Below the pieces are notes generated by a model. That model was not told where the DNA came from, made no database searches, and saw only the letters and a list, made by a program, of their open reading frames with translations. From Kitasatospora sp. NA04385 (GTDB lineage Bacteria > Actinomycetota > Actinomycetes > Streptomycetales > Streptomycetaceae), in the NCBI RefSeq assembly GCF_013364235.1, contig NZ_CP054919.1:287276-351275 (forward strand): a stretch of 64,000 nucleotides of DNA, given 5' to 3'. Both the position numbers and the translations under genes were made by a program. This document shows positions 44,611 to 53,505 of this stretch, in pieces (positions within the stretch are counted from its first letter, which is position 1; each line of letters begins with the position of its first letter).

Positions 44611-46364
44611 GCGGTCGCCCTTTCGCTGTCGGGGGCGGTGTCAGGGTCTGCGGGTACCGGGGCGTCGGAGGTACCGGGGGCGAGGGGTGCCGGAGGGCGG
44701 TCTGTGGGATCGGGCTGCGGGGTGGTGGGGTGGGCCAGCGGCAGGGCGCGCTTGAGGCGGCTGCGGAACCACAGGTCGGCGGAGTCGGTGCTCAGCCAGG
44801 CCTCGCCCTGTTTGGTGACCACTGTCCGTCCCGCCCACGCGGTGTCTCCGGCTTGGGCGATGAGGCCGTCGGCGAGGGTGGAGACGATCCGGCGGGCCTG
44901 CTGCTGCCAGTCGGTGCGCAGCGCGGCCGGGTCGTCGCCGTCGCGGATGGCCGCCAGCCAGAGCCGGTAGGGGCCGTCGAGGGCTCCGAATCCGGCGTCC
45001 CGTGCGCTCGCTTTGGGGGTCTCGGACTCGCTGCCTGCCGCCCGTGCGAGATCGGAGGCCAGGTCGCCCAGGGCCCGGACGGCGAGATCCGCGTCGGTGG
45101 CCGCGATCTTCGCGGTCTCGCCCAGACGGGAGTCCCGTTCGCTCAGCACGACCAGCGCGAACGCCACCGCGTCGCCGGCGATCTCGTCGATGACCGACTG
45201 CTGGGTGCCGTACACGGCGCCGAAGGTCCGCAGCCGCATCCGGCGCCCCTTGGGCAGGATCTCGTCCGCTTCCAGCCGGGCCAGCCAGTGCACCAGCCCC
45301 GGCCTCAGTTCCGGCGCAGGGTCTGCGGCCGCGCCCTGGGACGGGGCAGCGGAGGCGATCAGCGAGCCCAGACCGCGCCAGGCCGATCGGGCCGGGTCCA
45401 CTTCCCTGGGCAGGTACACCGGCGACTGGCCGAGTTTCTTCTCCTGCGCAGGGCTGCGCCGCCAGCCGGTCATGGGCTCGGTGCCGAACTTGTTCCGAGG
45501 GACGAGGGGGTCGCCGTAGGTGAGGACGACGCCGTGCACACCGTCGTGGTCGGCGTGCAGCCGGATGCGGCGGGACTGCCAGGTGTACAGGTCGCGCGGG
45601 CCGGTGGGACGCAAGGCCAGGTCGTCGGCCGCGCCGGGGCCGGCGGGCGGTCGGCGCCAGGCGGGCAGGTCGCCGTGGACGGTGCTCCAGTGGTCGGCCG
45701 CGATCAGGTTCAGCAGCAACGTCTCGCGCAGGTCCGTGCCTTCGGCGAGCACCGCCCCGAGGTTGCCGGCCCAGGCCGGGCCCTGGGGGTAGGCCTTGCC
45801 CGCTTTGGCCCGCGGGTCGCCCTCCACGCCGGTCTTGATGCCCGAGGTGTCGTAGGCCTGGGCGTGCACGACCCAGCGGGCGGCCTCGGCGAACGTGATG
45901 CGCTCGACGCCGGGGAAGCGCGCGGTGAAGAACGGGTTGCCGTTGGGCACGTCCGCCACGATCCGGTTCAGCGGGAAGACCTCGTCCTTGCCGGTCCGAA
46001 GCTGCGCGCACTGGAAGAACGGCGTGCGCGGGTGGAGGAGGTCGAAGCGGTCCCGGTATTCCTCCAGGTAGGGCAGCACCGGGTGCAGCGCCTGCGGGTC
46101 CTCCCACAGGTCGGCCCATTCCTCGGTGTCGCCCGGGCCGTCCAGGGCATCGTGGGCGATGGCCAGCAGCAGGCGGGTGAGGGCGAATTCCTGGGTGGGG
46201 AGTTCGCAGGCCAGTCGCCTGATTCTTTGCGCCTGCTCGAATACCTCGCGCAGTGACAATTCGCTCTCGCGGCCGCCGGCCAGCAGGACCGGGATCCACG
46301 CCTGCCCTGTCAGGTCGAACACTGCTGTTCCATCCAGGACTTGGGTGCGCTCATGCGTCGGCAC
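44607..46364 (-). CDS. cse1: Cse1 (Cas8e) Cascade large subunit
   Basis: 585 aa from GTG 46364, which overlaps the cas3 stop by 14 bp. FDLTGQAWIPVLLAGGRESEL, in part, is the family N-terminus; HPRTPFFQCAQLRTG and AADHWSTVHGDLPAWRRPP are conserved further on. It recognises the PAM and recruits Cas3. Normal length. Confidence 0.95.
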   Translation of the reverse strand: MPTHERTQVLDGTAVFDLTGQAWIPVLLAGGRESELSLREVFEQAQRIRRLACELPTQEFALTRLLLAIAHDALDGPGDTEEWADLWEDPQALHPVLPYLEEYRDRFDLLHPRTPFFQCAQLRTGKDEVFPLNRIVADVPNGNPFFTARFPGVERITFAEAARWVVHAQAYDTSGIKTGVEGDPRAKAGKAYPQGPAWAGNLGAVLAEGTDLRETLLLNLIAADHWSTVHGDLPAWRRPPAGPGAADDLALRPTGPRDLYTWQSRRIRLHADHDGVHGVVLTYGDPLVPRNKFGTEPMTGWRRSPAQEKKLGQSPVYLPREVDPARSAWRGLGSLIASAAPSQGAAADPAPELRPGLVHWLARLEADEILPKGRRMRLRTFGAVYGTQQSVIDEIAGDAVAFALVVLSERDSRLGETAKIAATDADLAVRALGDLASDLARAAGSESETPKASARDAGFGALDGPYRLWLAAIRDGDDPAALRTDWQQQARRIVSTLADGLIAQAGDTAWAGRTVVTKQGEAWLSTDSADLWFRSRLKRALPLAHPTTPQPDPTDRPPAPLAPGTSDAPVPADPDTAPDSERATA

Positions 46365-49224
46365 TCGACACCTCGAGTCCGTTCTCACGGGTGTACATGA
46401 GTCGGAACCCTGCCAGAAGGGTCGGACAACCGGGCCTGATCGGAAGGATCAACTGGCCTGCCAACCAAGGGTTTTCCTTAACCTGCCAACTTTCGAAGTA
46501 GAAACGCTCAAGTTCGGCAATTACCCGGTCAATAATGTACGGCTTTGCCAAGCGCGCCAGCAGGCGCAGCCCGCAGGCCGCCGCCGCTTTCGCCGCCTTC
46601 GGCGACGGCACCGAACCGGTCGGCAGCGGCAGACCTCCCCTCCCCTCGCCCGCCCAGCTCACCGTCGCCAGCGAGCCGTCCTCCAACTCTTCGACGACGA
46701 CCACCTCGATGCTCTCCGGGCTGTCACGCACCTGGGCCAGCCCGGCACGCGTGTCGTCCGCATCACCCGTTCCCCCGGCCAGCCAGCCCATCAGCGACCG
46801 GCCGTCCTTGCCCACCTCCCTGATCCGGAACACATCCGCCGCCCGCGCCTTCTTCACCTGCAGCTGCTCGTGGACCAGCCGCGCCTCCTCCAGCACCGAC
46901 GCCCACTGCACGGGCCCCACCGGCCCGTCCCCGTACGCCGCCTGCACCAAGGCGCTGATGTCACCGGGCAGGGACAGGCTCCGTCCCTCCTCCAGGTAGG
47001 GGTGCAGCACGGCGAGCGCGCGCAGCAGCGCGTGCCGCCCGTACACCGCCTCCGATCCGCGCACCGGCGCGGGTACCGCGGCGGACCAGTCGACGCCCGT
47101 CAGCAGGCACCTCGCCTCCCGCAGCCGCGCGGGTCGGCCCGGGCGCCGGTGGCGGTGCAGCCGCCCCACCCGCTGCAGCAGCAGGTCCACTGGCGCCACG
47201 TCGCTCACCAGCAGGTCGAAGTCCACGTCCAGCGACTGCTCCGCCACCTGGCTGGCCACCACGATGTGCCGCCCGGGTCGCCGCGAGCCGTCCGGGCCGA
47301 ACAACTCCAGCAGCGCGCTGTCGTTCTCGGCCCGGTCGGTGTCGATGAACCTGGCGTGCGCGACGCTCACCGCTCCGTTCCCGAACCTCTCCCGCAGCAC
47401 CATGGCCGCCTCCAGCACCCGGTCGACGGTGTTGCGCACCACCAGCGCGCACCCACCTCCTTCCAGCTCGGCCTCCAGCCGGTCCGCCAGCACCTCCAGG
47501 TCGTCATCCAGCCGCTCCAACCGCACCTCGCCCCCGCGGCCGGACGCCGCCGGCCGCCCCAGCAGCGGATCGTGCCCGGCGCACACCGCCGTCAGCAGCG
47601 GATACTCCCGCGCCTGCCCCACAGCAGCGAACCGCCCGTCATCTCCCTCGCCGACGCCCGCGTACGCCTGCGCCAGCTCCCGGCGGCGCGCGGCCGGAAG
47701 CGTCGCCGACAGCACCACCACCGGCACCCCGTACGCACCCAGCCAGCCCAGCACCCGGTCCAGGTAGGCGTTCATGTACGTGTCGTACGCGTGCGCCTCG
47801 TCGATCACCACGACCTTCCCCGCCACCGCCAGATGACGCAGCACCAGGTGGCGGGCCTTCAGACCGGCGAACAGCAACTGGTCGACCGTCCCCACCACGA
47901 ACGACGACAGCAGGCCCTTCTTCCGTCCGGCCAGCCACTGGTGCGCCACCAGCTCCGCCGGCCCCGCCCCCTCCTCACCCACCTTCGGCACCCGCTCCGC
48001 ACCGTCCACGTCCACCGCCGCCACCCGCTGCCGCGAGCGGGCCCGCAACTCGGCGGCATCCCGGTTCAGCGCCGCCTTCGAATGCGCCAGCAGCACCGAC
48101 AGCCGCTCGCCGCCCTCGACCGGCAACCGGTCCAGCCAGCCCAGCAGCCGCGGGAACATGGCGTTGCTCGTCGCCATCGTCGGCAGCGCGAAGAACACCC
48201 CGCCCGCACCGGCCCGCGCCGCCAACACCTCCGCCGCCGCCAGCGCCGCCTCCGTCTTCCCCTCCCCCATCGGCGCCTCCACGATCAGCAGCCCCGGCTC
48301 GGGCATAGCCCGCGCCATCTCCACCGCCGCCGCCTGCACCGGCCGCACCACCGCCCCCGGCAGCAGCTCGAACCGCGACGCGAACAACACCTGGGCGTCT
48401 TCCTGTGGCACCCGCGGCCGCCACGGCCCCGGCAGGTCCAACCCCCGCCACGCCGCCGCCACCCGGCGCCCGCCGTCGAACCCGGCCTCCAGCGGAAAGT
48501 ACGGGAACAGATCAGGGTTGCTCGCGATCCAGTCCGCCATGATCACCAACCCGGACAGCACCACCTGCACCGTCTGCGGCAACCTCACCCCACGCCAGTG
48601 CCCCAGCCTCCCCTGCGCCCCGAACTCCGCCGCACACGCGTCCAGCAACTCCCCCTGGACCCTCCGCCACACCTCTTCGCTCCCGCCCGGCGTCCGCAAC
48701 AGCTCCGCACGCCCGTCCAACTCCAGGAGCGCCACCTGCTCCGGCGGAACGCCGTGGTGGCCGCCCACCACCACGGCGAACTGCCCCGTCACCCTCCCCG
48801 GCCACGCGTGCCGCTCCTTCAACCACTCCTGCAGCAGCAACTGCCCCGCCAGACCGTGCGGCGCCAGCCGCCGATCCGCACCCAGCCCCGCCCGGTACGG
48901 CATCTCCAACCCCGCATCACGCATCCGGTCGGCCAGAGCGTCCACCTGGCATGCGAACGCCGGCGTCACCTTCCCGACGTCGTGCACCCCCGCCAGCCAC
49001 ACCGCCAACCGCCGCCCGTCCACCTCCCCCTCCGGCAGTACCCCGCCCACCAGCGCCCGCACCCGATCCGGCACCCAGAAGTCCCACAACAGCCCCGCCA
49101 CCGCCGCACTGTCCTGCATGTGGCACCACAACGGCAGCCACCCCTCACCGTCCTTGTCGTGCTTCGCCCACACACTCCGGGCCCCCGCCGACAACCGCGA
49201 CCGCAGATCGAACCCGCCGCCCAC
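46351..49224 (-). CDS. cas3: Cas3 helicase-nuclease
   Basis: 957 aa from GTG 49224 (GAGAGG upstream). HD nuclease residues H35 (WCHMQDSAA) and H81-D82 (GVHDVGKVTP) precede the helicase motifs: Walker A APMGEGKT (K323), DEAH box at about 475-478 (VVIDEAHAYDTY), VLSATLPA, ASQVAEQSLDVDFD and QRVGRLHRHRR. It degrades DNA bound by Cascade. First gene of the operon, facing away from the array at 49.9 kb. Confidence 0.97.
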   Translation of the reverse strand: MGGGFDLRSRLSAGARSVWAKHDKDGEGWLPLWCHMQDSAAVAGLLWDFWVPDRVRALVGGVLPEGEVDGRRLAVWLAGVHDVGKVTPAFACQVDALADRMRDAGLEMPYRAGLGADRRLAPHGLAGQLLLQEWLKERHAWPGRVTGQFAVVVGGHHGVPPEQVALLELDGRAELLRTPGGSEEVWRRVQGELLDACAAEFGAQGRLGHWRGVRLPQTVQVVLSGLVIMADWIASNPDLFPYFPLEAGFDGGRRVAAAWRGLDLPGPWRPRVPQEDAQVLFASRFELLPGAVVRPVQAAAVEMARAMPEPGLLIVEAPMGEGKTEAALAAAEVLAARAGAGGVFFALPTMATSNAMFPRLLGWLDRLPVEGGERLSVLLAHSKAALNRDAAELRARSRQRVAAVDVDGAERVPKVGEEGAGPAELVAHQWLAGRKKGLLSSFVVGTVDQLLFAGLKARHLVLRHLAVAGKVVVIDEAHAYDTYMNAYLDRVLGWLGAYGVPVVVLSATLPAARRRELAQAYAGVGEGDDGRFAAVGQAREYPLLTAVCAGHDPLLGRPAASGRGGEVRLERLDDDLEVLADRLEAELEGGGCALVVRNTVDRVLEAAMVLRERFGNGAVSVAHARFIDTDRAENDSALLELFGPDGSRRPGRHIVVASQVAEQSLDVDFDLLVSDVAPVDLLLQRVGRLHRHRRPGRPARLREARCLLTGVDWSAAVPAPVRGSEAVYGRHALLRALAVLHPYLEEGRSLSLPGDISALVQAAYGDGPVGPVQWASVLEEARLVHEQLQVKKARAADVFRIREVGKDGRSLMGWLAGGTGDADDTRAGLAQVRDSPESIEVVVVEELEDGSLATVSWAGEGRGGLPLPTGSVPSPKAAKAAAACGLRLLARLAKPYIIDRVIAELERFYFESWQVKENPWLAGQLILPIRPGCPTLLAGFRLMYTRENGLEVSSADA

Positions 49225-49884
49225 CCGCCCACCTCTCTCCGCACCGCACGACCCCGGCAAGCACCCGGAGATGACGGACGATCATATGGACCACCGACGG
49301 CCATGCCCCCTCCCATGACGAAATCCCGACACCCCACGCACAGATGCCGACACACCACCCCGCACAGGGCCCGACCAGGGAAACTCTCCCCCTCCAAAGC
49401 CCCGCACCGGGCGATCCCACCCCAGACCGCCAGGTATGGCAACACCCGGAAGAAGCCGCCCGACCACACCGCCGCTGCCCCCCCCCGGGGGGGGGGGGGC
49501 GGAACCCCTCGGACAGCACGGCCCCCGACACCCGACACCGATGGCCGAGACCCCCGCCCGGTGTCATACCGCCGTGGGACCATCCAGCCCCGCTCAACCG
49601 CCCCTTGACACCTCCACAGCAACAAACCCACCCAAAGGGCCGCGAAGACAGCCTCAACCACTCCCCGCACACATCGAGCCGATCCCTGCACCCCGACGAC
49701 AGGCACAGCGACACTGCGACAACATCGGCTCGCCACGAAACCCGACGGCCGCACCACAGAACTGCACCCGCGCCCTGAAAACCCCCACTCGACCATAGAA
49801 AAGGAAGCTATGCCACTTATGTCCAAATCTTCGAAAGTTGCAGACTTCCGCTCCCCCGGCACATAGCACCGCAGGTCAACAAGG
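49225..49884 (+). promoter_or_regulatory. Divergent cas3 promoter region and CRISPR leader B
   Basis: 660 bp without a gene. Near cas3 it should hold the operon promoter. From about 49560 it is a leader: CCGTGGGACCATCC, CCCTTGACACCTCCACAGCA, then CGAAAGTTGCAGACTTCC and CACCGCAGGTCAACAAGG right before the first repeat. The last 90 bp match leader D closely. Long open frames here are shadows. Confidence 0.8.
49478..49499. repeat. C9G13 homopolymer pair
   Basis: Nine C followed by thirteen G, between cas3 and array B. It is a self-complementary GC run likely to slip and to block polymerases. A length difference between strains or reads would be expected. Confidence 0.85.
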
Positions 49885-50463
49885 CTGCTCCCCGCCCCCG
49901 CGGGGATGGCCCCGCGCCCTCGCCGAATACCAGCGCCGCACAGGCCTGCTCCCCGCCCGCGCGGGGATGGCCCCGCCCTCTTGCAGGCCCTCGACGCGAC
50001 GAAGGACTGCTCCCCGCCCGCGCGGGGATGGCCCCAGCACCGTCCAGTTCAACGGGGTGCCCACGCTCTGCTCCCCGCCCGCGCGGGGATGGCCCCAACA
50101 CCGCGCCCACCGCCACCCCAACCAGGCCCTGCTCCCCGCCCGCGTGGGGATGGTCCCGGCCGCGACGGCGACAACCGGTCGCTCACCAACTGCTCCCCGC
50201 CCGCGCGGGGATGGTCCCGCGCCGTTGGGGTCGTAGCCGTGCTCCATCAGCTGCTCCCCGCCCGCGCGGGGATGGCCCCGCCGTGTCGGGGGGTGCGTCG
50301 TCTGGGGCGACCTGCTCCCCGCGCCTGCGGGGATGGCCCCTGCCAGAACGTGAGAGCGCCTGGCGGTTCTACCTGCTCCCCGCGCCTGCGGGGGTCTGCC
50401 GCTGGAGGCCCGCCTACGAAGCCCTGCTGAACCGGTCCTCCCCGCGACCGCGGGGTTGGTCCC
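49885..50463 (+). CRISPR. CRISPR array B, 10 repeats
   Basis: Repeats at 49885, 49946, 50007, 50068, 50129, 50190, 50251, 50312, 50373 and 50435 (29 bp). Spacers are 32 bp, the last 33. Most start CTGCTCCCCGCCCGCGC and end GGGGATGGCCCC. The ninth ends GGGTCTGCCG and the tenth begins GTCCTCC, so the distal end shifts toward family A. A leader lies on the left. Confidence 0.97.
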
Positions 50464-50592
50464 ACGTCCGGACCGAGCGCGTCAGCAGTCAACTGGCTCA
50501 CCCTGTTTTCGGGGGCGGCCCAGTGCCCAGGCGCCGCAGGCCCATACTGCGGTATTCCGCGCGTAAGTGCGCACTACTGATAGATTCGACGC

Positions 50593-50847
50593 ATGGATAC
50601 CTATCCGATCACTGAGGCCCGCAACAAGCTCGGGGCCCTGGCGCGGCAGGTCAGCGCCGAACAGAAGCACATCGCCCTCTCGGACCGGGGCCAGACCATG
50701 GCCGTCCTGATCAGCCCGGCCGAGCTGGAGGAGCTGGAGTACTACCGGGCCACCGCCGAGTACCTGGCGCGCAAGGCCCGCGGCGAGACCGGGACGGCCG
50801 TTCCCCATGATGAGGCCCGCCGCCGGGTCCTCGGAGAGGCCTCGTGA
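50593..50847 (+). CDS. YefM/Phd-type antitoxin
   Basis: 84 aa. MDTYPITEARNKLGALARQV and IALSDRGQTMAVLISPAELE form the PhdYeFM DNA-binding domain; the C-terminal helix (YYRATAEYLARKARG) should wrap the toxin. It autoregulates and neutralises the RelE-like partner, whose GTG overlaps its stop. The pair lies in the gap between CRISPR arrays. Confidence 0.93.
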   Translation: MDTYPITEARNKLGALARQVSAEQKHIALSDRGQTMAVLISPAELEELEYYRATAEYLARKARGETGTAVPHDEARRRVLGEAS

Positions 50848-51092
50848 CCTACCGCATCGTCTGGGAGCCCGAGGCCCTGGCCGTAGCGCAGAAGTACGCC
50901 GTCGGCGACCGGGCGGGGATCGAGCAGGTCTTCCAGGCCGTCGACCTGCTCGCCGACAACCCCAGGCCCGCGGGCGCCTTCACGGTCGGGATCAGCGGGA
51001 TCTACCGGGTCCAGGTGGGCTTCTACCGCGTCCAGTACGAGGTCCACGACCAGACGGTCACCGTGACCGTGTTCCACCTCGGCCGGGCCTGA
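50844..51092 (+). CDS. RelE/ParE-family toxin
   Basis: 82 aa, TYRIVWEPEALAVAQKYAVG, then GISGIYRVQVGFYRVQYEV and VTVTVFHLGRA: the RelE fold. RelE toxins cleave mRNA at the ribosome. It is coupled to the antitoxin by a 4-bp GTGA overlap. The first degenerate repeat of the next array begins 8 bp after its stop. Confidence 0.93.
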   Translation: MTYRIVWEPEALAVAQKYAVGDRAGIEQVFQAVDLLADNPRPAGAFTVGISGIYRVQVGFYRVQYEVHDQTVTVTVFHLGRA

Positions 51093-51099
51093 CCACTCG

Positions 51100-51372
51100 A
51101 CAACACCGGGGCCCGCGGGGATGACCCCTACATCACGGACCGCTACGGCTCGAAGTGGCCCTGCTCCCCACCCACGCGGGGATGGCCCCTCCCGATCCAA
51201 GTCCGTCGTCGGCCTGGAGGGCTGCTCCCCACGCCTGCGGGGATGGCCCCCTCTGGCGCGCCGACAAGGTTCTGGTCAGCAGCTGCTCCCCGCGCCCGCG
51301 GGGATGCCCCCCTCACCCGCTGGTCCCTGCTCGCCGTCGGCTCCTGCTCCCCGCTTCTGCGGGGCGGCTCTC
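51100..51372 (+). CRISPR. CRISPR array C, 5 repeats
   Basis: A degenerate first repeat (51100-51128) and repeats at 51161, 51222, 51283 and 51344; spacers are 32 bp. The repeat ends vary (GGATGGCCCC, GGATGCCCCC, GGCGGCTCTC). No leader is present: relE directly precedes it. It is probably the continuation of array B, separated by the toxin-antitoxin pair. Confidence 0.92.
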
Positions 51373-51404
51373 GATTCCGGTTTACCGGAGGCGTGGATGT
51401 GTGG

Positions 51405-51665
51405 TCAGAGGGCTGGTGGTGGTGTGATCTGGCAGAGGACCACGAGTTCGAGGCGTGGGACTACGTAGTAGGCGAGGAGGCCGCCTGCGACGTCGAGGTA
51501 GTGCATCGGCTCGCCGCTGCCCTGGTAGGTGGTCCCGTCCAGGTAGAGCGCTTCGGCAGCACGGACGAGCTCGGCCGCCCTCTGCTCGACAGCGGCGAGG
51601 AAGTCGGCCGGCGCTCCGGCGGTGACGTGCTGCTTGCTGGGCAGGTACTCCCAGCTCCAGGTCAT
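51405..51665 (-). CDS. Small protein paired with DUF6247 (RelE-like candidate)
   Basis: 86 aa from ATG 51665: MTWSWEYLPSKQHVTAGAPA, AAVEQRAAELVRAAEALYLD and a beta-rich end GGLLAYYVVPRLELVVLCQI. The size and alternation fit a RelE-like toxin, but conserved catalytic residues are not clear. It overlaps the DUF6247 stop by 4 bp. Confidence 0.72.
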   Translation of the reverse strand: MTWSWEYLPSKQHVTAGAPADFLAAVEQRAAELVRAAEALYLDGTTYQGSGEPMHYLDVAGGLLAYYVVPRLELVVLCQITPPPAL

Positions 51666-52012
51666 CCGTTCACCGCCGCGTAGGCGGAGCGGTAGACCTC
51701 GGCGACGACGGTGGCGTGCTCCCTGCACTCCTGGACGGTGCCGGCGTGGTTGGCGAGGTAGTTCGCCCGGTGGTAGGCCCGCGCGGTTGCCGGGTGCCGT
51801 TCGATCTCCACCACGGCGGCCCAGTGCGCGACGAAGGCACGGATCGGCTGGACGCTGCCGCTGGTGATGGCCTCGGCCATGGCCTTCGTCTGCCCGTCGA
51901 CCATCTCAGGGAGGCGGTCCGCGGCAACAACGGCCAGGGCGGCTTTGAGCGCGGCCGGGTTCTGCTCGGGCCGGGGGATAAGCTCGACTCCGTCATGCAC
52001 CGGCTGACTCAT
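51662..52012 (-). CDS. DUF6247-family protein (antitoxin candidate)
   Basis: 116 aa, SQPVHDGVELIPRPEQNPAA, then LPEMVDGQTKAMAEAITSGS and VAHWAAVVEIERHPATARAY, the DUF6247 pattern. Members are found ahead of small RelE-like proteins, suggesting a toxin-antitoxin pair. Coupled by overlap to the downstream gene. It sits between arrays C and D. Confidence 0.8.
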   Translation of the reverse strand: MSQPVHDGVELIPRPEQNPAALKAALAVVAADRLPEMVDGQTKAMAEAITSGSVQPIRAFVAHWAAVVEIERHPATARAYHRANYLANHAGTVQECREHATVVAEVYRSAYAAVNG

Positions 52013-52164
52013 AGCGGCACTCCCTCTCTTCTCTGCTGCGAGGCTACTCGCTCCGCGAGACGCACTTCACTCACCCGCAGAAGTCAGCCGTCCTCTGCCC
52101 CCCACATCCGCATCCGCAGGAACAACCCTTGGGCACAACACCGGCAAGGGCCACCCACCGGGCA

Positions 52165-52250
52165 ACCCCATGCGGTGTCGGAGGGCCGTGGGAGCATGCG
52201 CCCGCACCACCACGCTCCTTGACACCTCCACAACACTGTCCACAAAGCTC
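52165..52250 (+). promoter_or_regulatory. CRISPR leader copy C
   Basis: GGTGTCGGAGGGCCGTGGGA, GCATGCGCC and CACGCTCCTTGACACCTCC match leader D at 59.8 kb, followed by CACAACACTGTCCACAAAG before the repeat. It is shorter than leaders B and D. Confidence 0.78.
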
Positions 52251-52399
52251 CTGCTCCCCACACCCGCGGGGATGGCCCCCCGGCTCCTGCTGACCGTCCT
52301 CGGCATCACCTGCTCCCCGCGCCCGCGGGGATGGCCCCACCGCTGGCTCGTCGGCGGCAGAATCCGAACCCTGCTTCCCGCGTCTGCGGGGATGGTCCC
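52251..52399 (+). CRISPR. CRISPR array D, 3 repeats
   Basis: Repeats at 52251, 52310 and 52371 with spacers of 30 and 32 bp. All begin CTGCT(C/T)CCC and end GGGGATGG(C/T)CCC. A leader lies immediately upstream, so this could still acquire spacers. Confidence 0.93.
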
Positions 52400-52483
52400 T
52401 TGCTGTTCCGGTACAAGTGAACGTGCAGGGCTGCCTGCAGAACCCGTTCCCGTGACTCCTGGCCGTAGGGCATGATCGGGGGC

Positions 52484-52801
52484 ATGGCGGAAGCAAATCT
52501 GGATCAGCTGGCACAGTTGTGGGGCGAGTTCAGGGGCATGCCCTTCCCTCCGGGCTTCTACCTGCGAGAGCCCGAGGGTGAGTGCGTGGTGATGATGGAC
52601 TCAACGCTCGCCGGCTGTATCGCGTCGGCCTTGGACGGCCCCCTGGATGCCCGGCACCGGGACATCCTGCAGGGACGCACTGCGAAACTTGGAACGATCC
52701 TTCCGTCCATTGCTGATGACGAATACGCCACGAAGTACTTCACGCACTTGCACGGGACCGCCGTGCTGGCCGCTGAGGTCAATAGGGCTCGAAGCGAGTA
52801 G
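52484..52801 (+). CDS. Hypothetical protein, 105 aa
   Basis: ATG 52484 (or ATG 52472). MAEANLDQLAQLWGEFRGMP, VVMMDSTLAGCIASALDGPL and TILPSIADDEYATKYFTHLH are well-formed helical segments. Unknown family; such single-domain proteins recur in streptomycete accessory regions. It is the first gene after array D. Confidence 0.68.
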   Translation: MAEANLDQLAQLWGEFRGMPFPPGFYLREPEGECVVMMDSTLAGCIASALDGPLDARHRDILQGRTAKLGTILPSIADDEYATKYFTHLHGTAVLAAEVNRARSE

Positions 52802-52838
52802 TGCCGGTCAGACCGGTCAGGCGACACCGGCTTCGCCG

Positions 52839-53250
52839 TCAAGTGAGGTGGTTCTTGAACCTGTAGCTGGGGACGCTGATCGGGAGGACGTCGCAGTGGT
52901 GGAGGAGCCGGTCGAGGATGGCGGTGGCGAGGACTTCGTCGCCGAAGACCTGTCCGAATTCTCTGAAGCTCTTGTTCGAGGCCAGGATGATCGAGACCTT
53001 CTCGTACCTTTTCGAGCACGAGGATGCGCGACCGCAGATAGGTGTGCAGTTTGCGGCTCAGGCGTCCGATGGAGTCGGCGGCCTTGAGCTGGCGGACCAT
53101 GTCGTCCAGCGAGGTGAAGTAGATCGTGAAGCCGGCCCGGCAGGCAGCCACTGCCAGGGCGATAGCGATGCGGGTCTTTCCGACGCCGGGCGGGCCGAGC
53201 AGTGCGACGTTGGTCTTGGTCTCGGCGAAGTTCCTCGTACCGTTCCGCGA
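52839..53250 (-). pseudogene. IS21 IstB-like ATPase remnant
   Basis: TNVALLGPPGVGKTRIAIAL (Walker A), YFTSLDDMVRQLKAADSIGR and TYLRSRILVLE are IstB; after that an internal deletion and frame change lead to SIILASNKSFREFGQVFGDE, AILDRLLHHCDVLPI and the normal end to TGA 52839-52841. The Walker B and sensor block is missing. No IstA part is left. Confidence 0.88.
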
Positions 53251-53392
53251 AGACATCGATCGCCTCGCGGAGCGTGCAGCCGGTCGCCCTCTGGATCAAC
53301 ATGATCGCCTGGACGACTCGATGGTCAAGGATGTCGCGGTCCACGCTCTCCGGCAGCTCGTTCACGGACCGACCGCACCAACGGCCGTTCAA
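53230..53392 (-). pseudogene. N-terminal fragment of a small hypothetical gene
   Basis: VNELPESVDRDILDHRVVQA and IQRATGCTLREAIDVFAERY run into the IstB remnant, where the frame is lost. It looks like the first half of a small helical protein fused to, or cut by, the IS21 relic. The intact form is not present. Confidence 0.5.
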
Positions 53393-53505
53393 CCGCGCCG
53401 GTCAAGATCACCTGACGGAGGACAACGCTTTGACCTTTGCCAGGTGACCTTGACCGGCCCGGTTGGGCTGTTCCACCGGGGCATCGGGGGATCTTGCCGT
53501 CCGTC

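Noticed and set aside
49560-49640. Shared leader block as an IS end
   Set aside because: All copies precede CRISPR repeats and none is near a transposase end with a matching inverted repeat.
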